Origin: Metabacillus fastidiosus NBRC 101226
GTDB lineage: Bacteria > Bacillota > Bacilli > Bacillales > Bacillaceae
NCBI RefSeq assembly: GCF_001591625.1
Contig: NZ_BCVG01000006.1
Span: 21,963 to 85,962, forward strand
Direction of reading: 5' to 3'
DNA: 64,000 nt
The notes under the pieces were generated by a model that was not told where the DNA came from, ran no database searches, and saw only the letters and a program-made list of their open reading frames with translations. Within the stretch, counting starts at the first letter, position 1. Each line of letters begins with the position of its first letter. This document shows positions 61,945 to 64,000 of this stretch, piece by piece. Made by a program: the position numbers and the translations under genes.

Positions 61945-62346
61945 ATGGCAATCAATAATCCATATGCTGCTTATGAGCAAAATGCAGTAACAACAGCAGC
62001 CCCAGGTGAAATTACACTTATGCTTTACAACGGTTGTTTAAAATTTATCCGCCAGGCGAAAAAAGCGATAGAAGAAGCAAATATTCAAGCGAAAAATACG
62101 AATTTACAAAAAGCTCAAAGTATCGTTACAGAATTAATGATTACACTTAATATGGAGCTTGAAGTGTCAAAGCAAATGGTTGTAATGTATGAATATATTA
62201 ATCACCGCTTACTGGAAGCAAATTTAAAAAATGACACGGGGATTTTAGAGGAAGTAGAAGGACTTGTGACAGATTTTCGTGATACGTGGAAGCAGGTAAT
62301 TCAAGTTACTCGTCAACAGCAATACGGTCAAGGCGGACAAGCATAG
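61945..62346 (+). CDS. fliS: Flagellar export chaperone FliS
   Basis: 133 residues from ATG 61945 (GAGGAG 8 bases upstream). NNPYAAYEQNAVTTAAPGEI, LMLYNGCLKFIRQAKKAIEE and YINHRLLEANLKND are the FliS core. It binds the flagellin C terminus. The stop (TAG) overlaps the fliT GTG by one base. Confidence 0.95.
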   Translation: MAINNPYAAYEQNAVTTAAPGEITLMLYNGCLKFIRQAKKAIEEANIQAKNTNLQKAQSIVTELMITLNMELEVSKQMVVMYEYINHRLLEANLKNDTGILEEVEGLVTDFRDTWKQVIQVTRQQQYGQGGQA

Positions 62347-62696
62347 TGAGTGCTGTCGGACAAGTATACGATCTGACGGAAAAGCTCTTCCACCTAGTGG
62401 AAAACGAAGTGAAGCCTGAAGATCGGGATGAATTAATCGAAGAGATTTCTACCTTACTGGATGAGCGTGAAGACCTCCTTAAGGAGGTCGTTCCTCCTTT
62501 TACAGAAGAGGAGCAACTAAAAGGAAAGCAAATTGTACTTTGGAATGAGCGGATTAATTCTGAATTTATTAAAATAAAAGCGGAAGTACAAAAGAGTATA
62601 TCAAATTTAAAGAAGACAAAAACAACAACACAGAAATATGTCAATCCATATCAGAACACAAGTCTTGACGGCATGTTTTACGATAAGAGAAAATAG
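62346..62696 (+). CDS. fliT: Flagellar chaperone FliT
   Basis: 116 residues from GTG 62346, overlapping the fliS stop (TAGTG), with AAGGCGG 9 bases upstream; the frame extends further upstream inside fliS. Helical, with VYDLTEKLFHLVENEVKPEDRDELIEEI and LLDEREDLLKEV. Matches FliT, the FliD chaperone. The gene is co-translated with fliS. Confidence 0.85.
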   Translation: MSAVGQVYDLTEKLFHLVENEVKPEDRDELIEEISTLLDEREDLLKEVVPPFTEEEQLKGKQIVLWNERINSEFIKIKAEVQKSISNLKKTKTTTQKYVNPYQNTSLDGMFYDKRK

Positions 62697-63092
62697 GTGG
62701 ACCATTTGCAAACTTTGACGGCTGATCAATATAATCTTTTAGCCTTTTACTATCAATTTCTAAATACAATTGAAGAAGGATTTGATTATGTGATCGAAAG
62801 CTTTCAAAGCTTGCATTTTGATGAAAGCAGGCTCATGCTTATTGATATCATTACTGCCTTTTATCATATTGATTCATCGAATCCGATTCTCCTTGCAATT
62901 TTGGAAGAAAATAATGATTTGCGTAAAGAGATTATGAAGTTTGACTCTGTTATTGAAACAGTGGAGCGTATTGAGCTTCTTGTTTTATTGCCTCATGAAT
63001 ACGAATTATTTGTAAAAAGTGAATTATCACCTGCTTTTCTTGCATGGAAGGAATCTGTGCAAATCAAGCTGAAGGATTATGTGACACATTAA
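62697..63092 (+). CDS. Uncharacterised small helical protein downstream of fliT
   Basis: 131 residues from GTG 62697, which abuts the fliT stop. TTG 62706 is an alternative with AGGTGG 5 bases upstream. Predicted helical and acidic, with no signal peptide. The middle (RLMLIDIITAFYHIDSSNP) resembles the protein at 53037 (DIVQAFFSIESS), and both have EG-[L/F]-x-x-V near residue 20-30. Function unknown. The position in the flaG-fliS-fliT operon implies a flagellar assembly role. Confidence 0.75.
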   Translation: MDHLQTLTADQYNLLAFYYQFLNTIEEGFDYVIESFQSLHFDESRLMLIDIITAFYHIDSSNPILLAILEENNDLRKEIMKFDSVIETVERIELLVLLPHEYELFVKSELSPAFLAWKESVQIKLKDYVTH

Positions 63093-63097
63093 ATGGC

Positions 63098-63171
63098 GTG
63101 ACAAATCTATAGGTCACCGATGAATGGGAGGTATTATTACCTGCTATTCATGAGTGACTTATGTAAGTCAC
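63098..63171 (+). promoter_or_regulatory. Nested complementary segments in the hpf upstream region
   Basis: GTGAC (63098), GTCAC (63113), GTGAC (63154) and GTCAC (63167) can pair in alternative ways. One is a long hairpin 63113-63158 (GTCAC, ATGAATGG, AGGTA and complements). Another is a short terminator-like hairpin 63154-63171 followed by TTTCTGTTTT. The 3' strand of the first overlaps the 5' strand of the second. Confidence 0.5.
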
Positions 63172-63231
63172 TTTCTGTTTTAAATTTTCGGAATTTTTAA
63201 AAGATTCACAAAATGTTTACAGTTTTTTTAG

Positions 63232-63257
63232 GTTTAAGCAGGAGAAAGAGAGGGAAA
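63232..63257 (+). promoter_or_regulatory. SigB-type promoter of hpf
   Basis: GTTTAA (63232), 14 bases, GGGAAA (63252), fits the SigB consensus (GTTTAA-N13-15-GGGWAW). B. subtilis hpf/yvyD is also SigB-dependent. Confidence 0.7.
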
Positions 63258-63303
63258 TGTAGAATTAAGTCTACATATCCTGTTAAGAGGAGGAGTTTTA
63301 GCC

Positions 63304-63858
63304 ATGAGATACAACATCCGAGGAGAAAACATTGAAGTAACACCTGCATTAAAAGAGTACACTGAGAAAAAAATTAGTAAACTTGAAAGATATTTTGATG
63401 ACTCTGTTGATACAAATGTGAATATTAATTTAAAATACTACAATGATAAAGAATCCAAAATCGAAGTTACGATTCCGATGTCGGACCTTGTGTTACGTGC
63501 TGAGGAACATAATGAGGATATGTATGCTGCGATTGACCTTGTAGTAAATAAATTAGAAAGACAAATCCGTAAACATAAAACAAAAGTAAATCGCAAGTCC
63601 CGTGAAAGAGGAGCTAAATTAACATTTACGGCAGGTGTAGCTGATGAGATAGAATCTGCTGTTGCACTTGAAGAAGATACTTTAGAGCTTGTCCGGACAA
63701 AGCGCTTTGATTTAAAACCGATGGATAGTGAAGAAGCGATCCTTCAAATGAATATGTTAGGCCATAATTTCTTCGTCTTCACTAACTCAGAAAATAATGC
63801 GACAAATGTCGTTTATAAACGTAAAGATGGAAAATACGGTTTAATTGAACCTAGATAA
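63304..63858 (+). CDS. hpf: Long-form ribosome hibernation promoting factor
   Basis: 184 residues. The N-terminal S30AE domain (RYNIRGENIEVTPALKEYTEKK...) and C-terminal dimerisation domain (KRFDLKPMDSEEAILQMNMLGHNFFVF) identify long HPF, which pairs 70S ribosomes into 100S dimers in stationary phase. AAGAGGAGG lies about 9 bases before the ATG. In B. subtilis secA follows; the window ends first. Confidence 0.97.
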   Translation: MRYNIRGENIEVTPALKEYTEKKISKLERYFDDSVDTNVNINLKYYNDKESKIEVTIPMSDLVLRAEEHNEDMYAAIDLVVNKLERQIRKHKTKVNRKSRERGAKLTFTAGVADEIESAVALEEDTLELVRTKRFDLKPMDSEEAILQMNMLGHNFFVFTNSENNATNVVYKRKDGKYGLIEPR

Positions 63859-63867
63859 ATTAAAATG

Positions 63868-63899
63868 AAAGCGCAGTGCAAAAAGGCACTGCGCTTTTT
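63868..63899 (+). terminator. Rho-independent terminator after hpf
   Basis: AAAGCGCAGTGC / GCACTGCGCTTT, 12-bp perfect stem with 6-base loop, then TT. The remaining 100 bases hold no visible gene start, and end in a possible second hairpin-like sequence. Confidence 0.9.
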
Positions 63900-64000
63900 A
63901 GTGTCTCCAATTTGTTGTCCCACCTTCTAATTAATGTTAAAATAAAAGATAGTTTTCAGAAGGTTAGATAAAGTGAAACTTCCATCAGTGGGGTTTTTTC

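Noticed and set aside
63965..64000. Start of secA at the right edge
   Set aside because: secA is expected next by synteny, but the last 100 bases show no start codon with a binding site and no SecA-like reading frame. GTG at 63974 opens only a nine-codon frame before the edge and cannot be judged.

Overview
The window comes from a low-GC, Gram-positive, endospore-former-type bacterium of the Bacillaceae. The block tagV-yvyE-degS-degU-degV-comFA-comFB-comFC-yvyF-flgM-flgN-flgK-flgL-yviE-fliW-csrA-hag ... fliD ... fliS-fliT-hpf follows the Bacillus subtilis tagV-to-hpf order. SigD- and SigB-type promoters can be read upstream of the expected genes. The species cannot be told from the sequence alone. 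Relative to B. subtilis the block carries three insertions: a cell-surface region on the left, a flagellin-glycosylation island after hag, and a second-flagellin/thiamine-precursor-transport block before flaG.

Left region (1-27300), cell envelope. A partial secreted repeat protein, a membrane acyltransferase and two secreted cell-wall hydrolases (M14 zinc carboxypeptidase, NlpC/P60) are followed by an accessory Sec pair (secA2 and an S-layer assembly protein). The hydrolases share a C-terminal helical domain. A nine-gene plus-strand cluster (8829-19608) encodes homologues of all five Wbp steps (WbpA, B, E, D, I) from UDP-GlcNAc to UDP-ManNAc3NAcA, plus Wzz-, Wzx- and Wzy-type proteins and an asparagine-synthetase-like protein with no catalytic Cys. 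It has no glycosyltransferase. I infer that it makes an acidic secondary cell wall polymer. Convergent to it lies a lyt-like minus-strand set: two multi-SH3 amidases, an SH3/coiled-coil protein and a SpoIID/LytB protein. An LCP ligase (TagV type) and YvyE follow.

Middle region (28270-41329), regulation, competence and flagella. It holds degS-degU, degV, a small Myb-like protein, comFA/B/C, and the flagellar late genes ending in the FliW-CsrA-Hag circuit. The hag leader has a CsrA-type GGA-in-hexaloop hairpin.

Right region (41604-52816), a flagellin glycosylation island: a Maf glycosyltransferase, enzymes for CMP-legionaminic acid by the GDP-sugar route (PtmE, LegB, C, G, I, F), and three tailoring genes (FemAB/BioF2-like acyltransferase, SAM methyltransferase, FAD oxidoreductase). 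An uncharacterised small gene and fliD follow. Next come a divergent second flagellin and a second FliS-like chaperone, each with its own SigD-type promoter.

End (57254-64000). A previously unlisted 58-codon gene and a TPP-riboswitch-controlled thiY/thiX/thiZ operon with a TatD hydrolase come first. They are followed by flaG-fliS-fliT, a paralogue of the small gene upstream of fliD, and hpf. The hpf leader has nested complementary segments and a SigB-type promoter.
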